The notes beneath the pieces were generated by a model. It was not told the origin of the DNA, did no database searches, and saw nothing but the letters and a program-made list of their open reading frames with translations. From NCBI GenBank assembly GCA_020853255.1, contig JADYZI010000307.1, forward strand, positions 1 to 5,682: a stretch of DNA of 5,682 nucleotides, read 5' to 3'. This document shows positions 1 to 5,605 of this stretch, one piece after another. The position numbers were made by a program, and so were the translations under genes. This DNA is from Acidobacteriota bacterium (lineage in GTDB: Bacteria; Acidobacteriota; Blastocatellia; Pyrinomonadales; Pyrinomonadaceae). Position 1 is the stretch's first letter; every line of letters begins with the position of its first letter.

Positions 1-2
1 AA

Positions 3-755
3 ATGTCGCTTGATTACAGGGACGAGGAAGTTCGTCCGGAAGACCCACAGCAATTCGAGCAGCCGCAGCCGCGAGAGATCGCGTTCCGTCCGGGGCCGCC
101 GATCTACGCGATCATCATCATTGCGCTCTATAGCTGCGTCTTTCTTGCAGAACTCGCACGCGGTGTCGAACCCGCGATCCTCGTGGCAGGCTTTGACAAG
201 CAGGCTTACCTGCAGAATGGCGAACATTGGCGGCTCTTGACGGGCACGGCCCTTCACGCGGGATTGCTGCACATCGGGCTGAATAGCATTGCGTTCTATA
301 GTTTTGCGCGTCCCTTTGAGGCTCTTGCGAATCGAGCGCACCTATCGATCGTCTTTCTGCTTTCGGCGGTCGGCGGCAGCGCTCTAACGCTTGTCCTTAA
401 TCCGGTTGGGATCTCGATCGGAGCATCCGGCGGTATTGTCGGCATCATCGGGTTTCTTGCGGTCTATTCATTCAAGCGGCGTCAGTTCATCGCGCCTGAA
501 TTCCGCAGGAATCTGATCATCAACATCGGATTCATTTTGTTCTACGGTCTTATCCTGAGCGGAATGGTCGATAACTACGCACACATCGGCGGGCTTTTGA
601 CCGGTGCAGTCTATGCGTTGTTCGCCGTTCCCGGCGATCCGTACAAAGACCCTCGCGAAGCCTTGCCGCCGATCAAGGTTGCCGGACTTCTTTCGCTCGC
701 TGCGTATGCCGCCGTATGCGGACTCGCGATCCTTACCATCCTAGGAATCGTCTAG
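3..755 (+). CDS. Rhomboid family intramembrane serine protease
   Basis: This is a membrane protease that cleaves transmembrane substrates within the lipid bilayer; its substrate cannot be told from sequence. The 250-residue product starts with a hydrophilic, proline- and acid-rich cytoplasmic tail of about 30 residues. About six to seven hydrophobic segments follow (roughly 34-52, 86-104, 112-131, 138-157, 170-187, 192-209 and 224-249). The family signature is complete: HxxxxHxxxN in the second segment (H85, H90, N94), the catalytic serine in GASGG (S142) and the catalytic histidine in AHIGG (H194). An active Ser-His dyad is therefore predicted. The ATG begins at the third base of the window, so a longer N-terminus upstream cannot be excluded and no ribosome site can be judged. 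trmB begins 7 nt after the stop, suggesting one transcript. The family call is firm; the physiological role is unknown. Confidence 0.93.
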   Translation: MSLDYRDEEVRPEDPQQFEQPQPREIAFRPGPPIYAIIIIALYSCVFLAELARGVEPAILVAGFDKQAYLQNGEHWRLLTGTALHAGLLHIGLNSIAFYSFARPFEALANRAHLSIVFLLSAVGGSALTLVLNPVGISIGASGGIVGIIGFLAVYSFKRRQFIAPEFRRNLIINIGFILFYGLILSGMVDNYAHIGGLLTGAVYALFAVPGDPYKDPREALPPIKVAGLLSLAAYAAVCGLAILTILGIV

Positions 756-762
756 ATCTATA

Positions 763-1377
763 ATGGCACGCGTTCGAGTTCACCAACACGTCAATCCCTT
801 AGCGCCATTCTATCGGCAGACACCGCTGCCGCTTGAGATCGACAAGGTCTTTGCTGACCCAACGCGTCCGCTCTTTATGGACATCGGGTGCGCGCGCGGG
901 CGATTTCTTTTGAAGATGGCGGGCGAAATGCCGGAATATAACTACCTCGGCATCGAGATACGCGAACCGCTCGTCGCCGAGGCAAATCGGCTCGCTGCCG
1001 AGGCGGGCCACACGAATCTGCATTATTCGTTCTGCAACGCGATGCTCTGGCTCGACCGCCTGATCGAGAAGATCCCTGACGGCCTGCTTCAAACTGTAAC
1101 GATCCAATTTCCCGATCCGTGGTTCAAGAAAAAGCACGAGAAACGCCGTATGGTGAACCGCGAAATGGCCGACGCGATCGCTGCGAAACTTGCGCCGGAG
1201 GGCAGAGTGCTCATTCAAACCGACATCGAATTCCTCGCAGACGAGATGTTCGCGATCTTCCGCGAACACGAACGTTTTCGCGAGGAAAAGATCGACGCAA
1301 ACCCTTTCTCCGTAAAGACCGAACGCGAACTCGCCGTCGAAGGTAAATCCCTGCCCGTCTATCGCAGGTGGTTCTGA
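763..1377 (+). CDS. trmB: tRNA (guanine-N7-)-methyltransferase TrmB
   Basis: TrmB uses S-adenosylmethionine to methylate N7 of guanine 46 in the tRNA variable loop, in the cytoplasm. The 204-residue product has the class I methyltransferase SAM loop DIGCARGRF (40-48), the acidic SAM ribose-binding residue in GIEIRE (E65), and the TrmB signature FPDPWFKKKHEKRR (116-129). The late motif QTDIEFLADEM (D154) and a TERE motif near the C-terminus (186-189) complete the family pattern. Length is typical for compact members. The N-terminus RVRVHQHVNPL resembles the short cyanobacterial-type TrmB rather than the longer enterobacterial form; this comparison is from memory. The ATG lies 7 nt after the rhomboid stop and has no clear Shine-Dalgarno, which fits translation coupled to the upstream gene. 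It converges on the regulator gene across a 45-nt gap containing a hairpin. Confidence 0.96.
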   Translation: MARVRVHQHVNPLAPFYRQTPLPLEIDKVFADPTRPLFMDIGCARGRFLLKMAGEMPEYNYLGIEIREPLVAEANRLAAEAGHTNLHYSFCNAMLWLDRLIEKIPDGLLQTVTIQFPDPWFKKKHEKRRMVNREMADAIAAKLAPEGRVLIQTDIEFLADEMFAIFREHERFREEKIDANPFSVKTERELAVEGKSLPVYRRWF

Positions 1378-1385
1378 CTTTTGGC

Positions 1386-1403
1386 CGCCTGCTTACGCAG
1401 GCG
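1386..1403. repeat. Perfect 7-bp GC-rich hairpin between convergent genes
   Basis: The arms CGCCTGC (1386-1392) and GCAGGCG (1397-1403) pair perfectly around a TTAC loop. The hairpin sits in the 45-nt gap between the 3' ends of trmB and the regulator gene. There is no T-run on either side, so it is not a canonical Rho-independent terminator. It could still end or protect both converging transcripts, or be a copy of a dispersed REP-like palindrome. The hairpin is directly visible; its role is inferred. Confidence 0.55.
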
Positions 1404-1422
1404 ATTCTGACCGGCGGATCGA

Positions 1423-3396
1423 TCACGGTTCGAGGCCGACGCGGGTACGGATCGTCTTCCATCGCGGGTCGTCGTGGAGCGGTGCAAGGGTCGGGAAAGA
1501 GGGAATATAAGCAAGACTTCCGCCACCGAAGTCGATCGCCTTATTCAACTGCTCGAAAGCTTTGTCCTTTTCCCCAAGCTGCGCAAAGCAGACCGCCATC
1601 GCCCAGGAGCTTTTCTCCCTTGTCCAGATATGCAGATACGCGGTCCAGAATCCCGATCTTCCGTCCGCCTTTAATGCGGTCTTTAGAGAATTGTAGTCCT
1701 CTTCGGCGTATATTTTCATCGTATTATCGTGCTCGACGGTCCTGAGCGTTTCGATAAGGTCGTCATATCTTTCCGCCGTGGCGTAGATGCCTAGAAGATA
1801 CCAATGAGTGCGTTTAAAGAGCGGGTCCAGATCGCGGACATCTTCCATACAGGTGACCGCCTCATCATATCGCCGTGCGAACCAGATCGCGTAGCACTTG
1901 TCGCCGCGTACCGCCATCGAGAGCGGGTCGAGGGCTATTGCACGATCGTATGCCGCGAGGCTCTCATCAAAACGGCCTGTAAGCGCAAGATATTCCGCAA
2001 GCCAATGCTGCGCGGACGCATTGCTGGGTTCGAGTTCGAGGGCTTTGTTAAAGTTCGTCTCAGCACTTTTCCATTGCGGAACTGCCCCGAGGTAAAGATC
2101 GCTCATCCCCATCGACGCGTAGGTGTCGCTGAGCGTCGGGTCGAGTTCAAGTGCCTTTGCCAAATAGCCATTGACGATCTCCAATCGCTCCTGCGGTGTC
2201 CTCGGACAATACTTGCTCCCGCCGGACATCTGGCCGTACACATTCGCAAGGCCGACATACGGCAGGGCATAACCCGGATCGATATTCAACGCTTCCTTAA
2301 AGAGTTCGACGGCCTTGTCGTAGTGTCCTTCGCCAATGGCCTCTGAGCGGCGATTCCAATAGTACTTACCCTTCAAATACAAAATGTAAGCTTGTTGATC
2401 GGGCTCATACTGGGTTCGAGCGTCATTTGGCCGAACGCGAAGATTCAGCGCAACATCGCGGGCGACAAGCTGCTGCACCTGAACCGGATTCTTCGCGGTC
2501 AATCTATACTGCGTCGTCCAAATGACCGAATTGGCCGTCGTGTCCGTCAATGCGAGGTTGAGAAAAATGTCGTTGTCCCTGTGCTCGAACTTGCCCGTAA
2601 CGATCGCCTGAACATTTATGCGCTTTGCGACCTCGTCCGTATTTGTGCTTTCGCCCTTGAATCTGGCGGTGGATTCGCCGTTGATGACCCGAAGATCCCG
2701 AATATGCGAGAGGTCGTCCACGAGAGCCTCCGTGAAGCCGTCCGCAAGATATTCTCCGTCCGCCTCAGCATGTACGAACGGCAGGACGGCGACGGATTCA
2801 AACGCTGGTTTCGATGAGGGGAAAACGCTAGACGCCGTTGTGGAGAACCCTTCCGGCGACAAATATTTGAAGCCCGCACCGATGAGCAGCAAAAGAAAGA
2901 TACACGCTGCCGCAGTAAATAGAACCTTTCGACGGCGGAGTAGGCTGCCAAAGCCGATGCTCGGTTCAGCAGTTGGCCCGGCAGCGATCGGCTCTGGAAC
3001 CGCATCTGCCGGTAAAACAGCATCAGAAACTGCCTCGGTTGTCGGCCGTTGGACGACTGCCGGTGGAGCGGCCGCTATTTCTTCAACGGTAACGTCACCG
3101 ATAAATCGATATCCGCGGCGGGGAACCGTTTCTATAAATATCGGGTTCTTCGGATCGTCATTCAGGGCCTTTCGCAGAATCGCCACGGCAACCGAAAGAT
3201 TATTCTCCTCGACGAATGAGTCTGCCCAAACCGACTCAAAAAACTCTTCTTTTGTGACTGTCTCGCCAGCCCGCGAAACGAGTAGCGACAAAACCTGGAA
3301 CGCACGGCGATTTATCGGAAGTACTTTTCCGCCCCGACAAAGAATTTCTTCCTTTTCGTCGAGTTCAAATTCACCAAATCTATAAATATTGGGCAT
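1423..3396 (-). CDS. Membrane-anchored winged-helix (CadC/ToxR-type) regulator with TPR repeats
   Basis: This is a predicted one-component transmembrane transcription regulator of 657 residues. Residues about 3-102 form an OmpR/CadC-type winged helix (Trans_reg_C), from YRFGEFELDEKEEILCRGG through the recognition-helix region ENNLSVAVAILRKAL to the C-terminal wing VPRRGYRFIG. An Ala/Pro-rich linker (about 105-150) leads to a basic RRRK stop and one transmembrane helix (about 157-179). A segment starting FESVAVLPF (199 onward) resembles the TolB/FlgO-like domain often found in these proteins. TPR-like helical repeats fill about 355-625, for example YDKAVELFKEALNIDP and FDESLAAYDRAIALDP. DNA binding would be cytoplasmic and the TPR part periplasmic. 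I chose the ATG at 3396 because MPNIYRFGEFELD is where this family normally starts; a TTG at 3426 would add ten residues. Neither start has a clear Shine-Dalgarno. The signal and target genes are unknown. Confidence 0.9.
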   Translation of the reverse strand: MPNIYRFGEFELDEKEEILCRGGKVLPINRRAFQVLSLLVSRAGETVTKEEFFESVWADSFVEENNLSVAVAILRKALNDDPKNPIFIETVPRRGYRFIGDVTVEEIAAAPPAVVQRPTTEAVSDAVLPADAVPEPIAAGPTAEPSIGFGSLLRRRKVLFTAAACIFLLLLIGAGFKYLSPEGFSTTASSVFPSSKPAFESVAVLPFVHAEADGEYLADGFTEALVDDLSHIRDLRVINGESTARFKGESTNTDEVAKRINVQAIVTGKFEHRDNDIFLNLALTDTTANSVIWTTQYRLTAKNPVQVQQLVARDVALNLRVRPNDARTQYEPDQQAYILYLKGKYYWNRRSEAIGEGHYDKAVELFKEALNIDPGYALPYVGLANVYGQMSGGSKYCPRTPQERLEIVNGYLAKALELDPTLSDTYASMGMSDLYLGAVPQWKSAETNFNKALELEPSNASAQHWLAEYLALTGRFDESLAAYDRAIALDPLSMAVRGDKCYAIWFARRYDEAVTCMEDVRDLDPLFKRTHWYLLGIYATAERYDDLIETLRTVEHDNTMKIYAEEDYNSLKTALKADGRSGFWTAYLHIWTREKSSWAMAVCFAQLGEKDKAFEQLNKAIDFGGGSLAYIPSFPTLAPLHDDPRWKTIRTRVGLEP

Positions 3397-3460
3397 GAGA
3401 GATCTAAATGCTTGCAAAAACAACAACTTAAACGCTAAATTGTGCCCCCGGGATTGCCAT

Positions 3461-3490
3461 ATTCTACCTGCTTATGACCTCAATAAGCAA
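3461..3490 (-). promoter_or_regulatory. Candidate sigma70-type promoter for the winged-helix/TPR regulator
   Basis: Read on the - strand, TTGCTT (3490-3485) and TAGAAT (3466-3461) are separated by 18 nt, close to the sigma70 consensus. Transcription would start near 3453, giving a leader of roughly 57 nt to the ATG at 3396. No other equally good pair was seen upstream of this gene. It is a visual match only, without start-site data. Confidence 0.45.
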
Positions 3491-3509
3491 CAATTAGGAA
3501 CAAATTAGG
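3489..3509. repeat. Tandem direct repeat at the upstream edge of the candidate promoter
   Basis: AACAATTAGG (3489-3498) is followed immediately by AACAAATTAGG (3499-3509), two copies differing by one inserted A. The array touches the -35 box of the candidate - strand promoter, a position where an activator or autoregulator could bind. The repeat is seen directly. Its role is inferred, and two short AT-rich copies could arise by slippage. Confidence 0.4.
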
Positions 3510-3720
3510 AAGTTTTTAAGGACATTCATATACGGTTTTTCTAGGATTCGAAGTGTTTCAAGGAGCCGACTCAATAGTGGTAGACAAGGAGATTCTTCAG
3601 TTCCCATTTTCAAGAATGGTTTTGGTAGTAAAACCGAGACAAGTGAATCCGGGTGGTTGACGTCCTGAAACGGAGTAAGGGGAAACTGAGACAGCTCACC
3701 AGCGCAGTCTAAGTGGAACA
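3510..3720. other. Intergenic region without a supportable gene
   Basis: This is the central part of the 408-nt divergent gap between the regulator and the tail-collar gene. It is AT-richer than the flanking housekeeping genes. The only open frames are short ones on either strand that lack an ATG with a ribosome site and resemble nothing I recognise. One small hairpin is visible: GGTTTT (3618-3623) pairs with AAAACC (3630-3635). It may hold a long 5' leader or regulatory sites for the + strand gene, or be decayed sequence from the event that brought that gene in; I see no transposon ends. Confidence 0.4.
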
Positions 3721-3748
3721 AATACCGCGAATCACCGACCGCGGTATT
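3721..3748. promoter_or_regulatory. 9-bp inverted repeat upstream of the tail-collar gene
   Basis: AATACCGCG (3721-3729) and CGCGGTATT (3740-3748) are perfect inverted repeats separated by 10 nt. Centre to centre they are about 19 nt apart, nearly two helical turns, which suits a dimeric repressor or activator. As RNA they would form a stable leader hairpin ending 56 nt before the ATG. No T-run follows, so a simple terminator is unlikely. The symmetry is certain; operator versus RNA structure is undecided. Confidence 0.5.
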
Positions 3749-3790
3749 CGGCGCAAAAATGTAATTTTGGAACTAACTAATAAACTGACA

Positions 3791-3797
3791 AAAGGAG
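3791..3797 (+). promoter_or_regulatory. Strong Shine-Dalgarno of the tail-collar gene
   Basis: AAAGGAG lies 7 nt before the ATG at 3805, an optimal spacing within an A-rich leader. It fixes the start of the downstream gene. It is also the clearest ribosome site in the window, since the rhomboid start cannot be judged and the other starts have weak or no sites. Confidence 0.85.
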
Positions 3798-3804
3798 AAA
3801 AACA

Positions 3805-4944
3805 ATGTCCGATGAATGTGAAAAACTACTAGCCGACGGTGTGTTCGATCATCACTTTAGCAAGGCTTCGGTCGAGAAAGATCTTGACTACAAACAGTAT
3901 ATAGAATCTGAACAGTTCAAGGAAGACTTCCAAAAAGGAAAGTTTAATCTTGGTTTAGACGTTATTGTTGATGCTGTTCCGATAGGTTTGAAATTTGGCG
4001 CAGAAGAAGCAGAAATCAATAACTTCATCGAAAAGGTAAAGCAAAGCACCGGCTTTTCAATGACGACCCGTTTCTATCAGGTATATCAGTATAGTGTCAC
4101 AAACGAGCCGCTTCTCAAAGCATATACGGAGTGTAGAGAAAAAAACAAGAAATTCGGTTTCGATATTAGCTCTGACATTGCCGATACTTCGATCACATTT
4201 AAGGTGAAATATTCAAATTTCGGAGGTTTGCAGGACCCAGAGTTTAACGAAGTTTTTATTACTCCGGAAGCAAAACTACAGTCTGCCACAATTAAAAAAG
4301 GCGAAAAACTGGAAAACAACTCCGAGGAGGTCTTCACTTTCGACCTTGCAAAGGAAACGAAAGAAGTAATTTTCACTATCGATACTGACCTGACTGCTCA
4401 ATCACTCAAGGTGACCCGGACGAGAAAAGGAGAAAGTCTCGGAGTCCCTATCGGGACTGTCATAGCATCATTCTTAACCTGGTCCGAGTTTGAAAAAGCT
4501 ACCGAGAATAATAAAGATAGCGGGGGTGTTTGGAAGAGTGAATTTTCGTACTGGGCACCATGTGATGGAAGGGCTGTGTCAAACTCGGAGTTCTCATCAA
4601 TAACGAGTTCCCCAAATGTTCCTGATCTGCGAGGTGTTTTCCAACGAGGTCTGAATATATTTGATGTAGAAGGTGAGCTTGGTGGAAAAATTTCTGCGGT
4701 TCAGGCTTTAAATCGAGACCCACAACCCGGCCGCGTCCGTGGGACGTTCCAGAATGACGCATTTAAGATTCACGCTCATTCCTATGATGACTGGGGAACC
4801 CCCTACCTCTCAGATGATGGCGGTAGCAGTCGCCCAAACGAATGTGACGGGAAAATCAAGAAAGTGACCGACCATACAGGAGAATCACCCGACGAGACAA
4901 GGCCTAAGAATGTGGCTTTGTACTACTACATTAGAATAAATTAG
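3805..4944 (+). CDS. Tail-collar / tail-fibre tip domain protein with unassigned N-terminal domain
   Basis: The 379-residue product has two parts. Residues about 213-379 look like a phage tail-collar domain: VPIGTVIASFL (214-224), WAPCDGRAVSNSEF (250-263), PDLRGVFQRGLN (273-284), an HxH in FKIHAHSY (H323, H325) and the ending ETRPKNVALYYYIRI (364-378). Such domains form trimeric fibre tips that bind receptors or ligands. Residues 1-210 I cannot assign. They begin CEKLLADGVF (C5), include VPIGLKFG (58-65), a conserved-looking LLKAYTEC (C110) and then a probably beta-rich stretch (about 117-210). No signal peptide or membrane helix is visible, so the export route is unknown. The gene has its own strong ribosome site and downstream terminator. 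It is much lower in GC and richer in Lys/Glu/Asn than its neighbours, suggesting horizontal acquisition. No other phage gene is in view. The collar call is good; the biological role is open. Confidence 0.82.
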   Translation: MSDECEKLLADGVFDHHFSKASVEKDLDYKQYIESEQFKEDFQKGKFNLGLDVIVDAVPIGLKFGAEEAEINNFIEKVKQSTGFSMTTRFYQVYQYSVTNEPLLKAYTECREKNKKFGFDISSDIADTSITFKVKYSNFGGLQDPEFNEVFITPEAKLQSATIKKGEKLENNSEEVFTFDLAKETKEVIFTIDTDLTAQSLKVTRTRKGESLGVPIGTVIASFLTWSEFEKATENNKDSGGVWKSEFSYWAPCDGRAVSNSEFSSITSSPNVPDLRGVFQRGLNIFDVEGELGGKISAVQALNRDPQPGRVRGTFQNDAFKIHAHSYDDWGTPYLSDDGGSSRPNECDGKIKKVTDHTGESPDETRPKNVALYYYIRIN

Positions 4945-4985
4945 CTGTGAAACTTGTTCCCCAATTCGTATGGGATTCAGTGCAG

Positions 4986-4997
4986 GTCAAGCTTGAC
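4986..4997. repeat. Perfect 12-bp palindrome
   Basis: GTCAAGCTTGAC reads identically on both strands and lies 42 nt after the stop of the tail-collar gene. It has no loop, so it is more like a protein-binding site than an RNA hairpin. With only one copy its meaning is uncertain, and chance is possible. Confidence 0.35.
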
Positions 4998-5009
4998 TCC
5001 TCACTTCTT

Positions 5010-5045
5010 TCGATAGATCCTTCCTTACGATATTGGATCTATCGA
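5010..5045. repeat. 11-bp-stem hairpin preceding the terminator
   Basis: TCGATAGATCC (5010-5020) and GGATCTATCGA (5035-5045) are perfect inverted repeats around a 14-nt loop. G-U pairs could extend the stem by two. The right arm meets the left arm of the next hairpin at base 5045, so the two form a tandem stem-loop pair at the end of the tail-collar transcript. It lacks a following T-run of its own. It may stabilise the mRNA 3' end or act as a non-canonical stop for def transcripts from the other side. Confidence 0.6.
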
Positions 5046-5080
5046 GGCCGGACATGGAAGATTCTGTCCGGCCTTTTCTT
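5045..5080 (+). terminator. Rho-independent terminator of the tail-collar gene
   Basis: AGGCCGGACA (5045-5054) pairs perfectly with TGTCCGGCCT (5065-5074) around a 10-nt loop. The stem is followed by TTTCTT on the + strand, a classic GC-rich stem plus U-run. It ends transcription from the tail-collar gene before it can run into the oppositely oriented def. On the - strand the stem is not followed by T residues, so def is not clearly served by it. Confidence 0.85.
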
Positions 5081-5113
5081 GTGCATTGGGCTTTCCGACG
5101 GATGGGGATAGGT

Positions 5114-5605
5114 CTATTTCCAGTTCTTTTCTTTTTTGAAGCGTTTGAGGACCATTTCGCGGCGGAGTTTTGGGAGGTGGTCGATGAAGAGTTTGCCGTC
5201 GCAGTGGTCGGTCTCGTGCTGGAATGCGCGTGCGGCATAGCCTGAGGCTTCGCGTTCGAACCACTCGCCCTTTTCGTTCTGAGCACGAAGTTTTGCGGTC
5301 TCGGCGCGTACGAGGACGGCCGGGACCTTGCCGACCGAGAGGCAGCCTTCGTGACCGGATTGTTCGCCGCTTCGTTCGATGACCTCTGGGTTGGCGGCGA
5401 TGAGTTTCACGCCGTCGCAATCCATCACAAAAAGCCGAAGGTTCAGCCCTATCTGCGGAGCTGCAAGCCCTACGCCCTCGGCATCGTACATCGTCTCGAA
5501 CATCTCCTCGCAAAGGGCAGCGAGATCTTCGTCGAATTCGGTAACAGGTTTGCCGACCTGGCCAAGAACCTCGGCAGGAAATTCAGTTATCTTTCGGACT
5601 GTCAT
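5114..5605 (-). CDS. def: Peptide deformylase
   Basis: Def removes the N-formyl group from the initiator methionine of nascent proteins at the ribosome, using a metal (usually Fe2+ or Zn2+). The 163-residue product carries all three family motifs in order: GVGLAAPQIG (44-53), EGCLSV (86-91) and QHETDH (129-134). The metal ligands are C88, H130 and H134, with E131 as catalytic base. Length is normal. The residue after the HExxH motif is cysteine (C135) where many family members have leucine, a minor oddity. The ATG at 5605 shares its A with the stop of the preceding gene (TGATG), pointing to translational coupling; only a weak GGGAG lies 13 nt upstream. It converges on the tail-collar gene across 169 nt. 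The assignment is secure. Confidence 0.97.
   Translation of the reverse strand: MTVRKITEFPAEVLGQVGKPVTEFDEDLAALCEEMFETMYDAEGVGLAAPQIGLNLRLFVMDCDGVKLIAANPEVIERSGEQSGHEGCLSVGKVPAVLVRAETAKLRAQNEKGEWFEREASGYAARAFQHETDHCDGKLFIDHLPKLRREMVLKRFKKEKNWK

Noticed and set aside
799..1269. 156-codon - strand frame opposite trmB
   Set aside because: It is antisense to complete TrmB motifs and its product resembles no protein family.
1804..2346. 180-codon + strand frame opposite the TPR repeats
   Set aside because: It is antisense to well-formed TPR motifs and has no recognisable domain or ribosome site.
2618..3385. 255-codon + strand frame opposite the winged-helix regulator
   Set aside because: It is a Ser/Arg-rich antisense shadow; the - strand frame has clear winged-helix and transmembrane segments.
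3489..3509. CRISPR or attachment-site interpretation of the tandem repeat
   Set aside because: There are only two 10-11 bp copies, no spacers and no matching copy on the far side of the tail-collar gene.
3656..3690. TTGACG as a -35 box for the tail-collar gene
   Set aside because: No plausible -10 box follows at 16-18 nt; the sequence there is GGGAAA-like.
3494..3721. 75-codon open frame on the - strand in the divergent intergenic region
   Set aside because: It starts with TTG, has no Shine-Dalgarno, resembles no protein I know, and overlaps the candidate promoter and tandem repeat.
3805..4944. Prophage remnant as the explanation for the tail-collar gene
   Set aside because: No other phage gene, integrase or tRNA target is visible, and the gene has its own ribosome site and terminator; it cannot be excluded beyond this window but is not supported within it.
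5025..5513. 162-codon Arg-rich - strand frame overlapping def
   Set aside because: It is a shifted frame of the def gene, low in complexity and running through the terminator.
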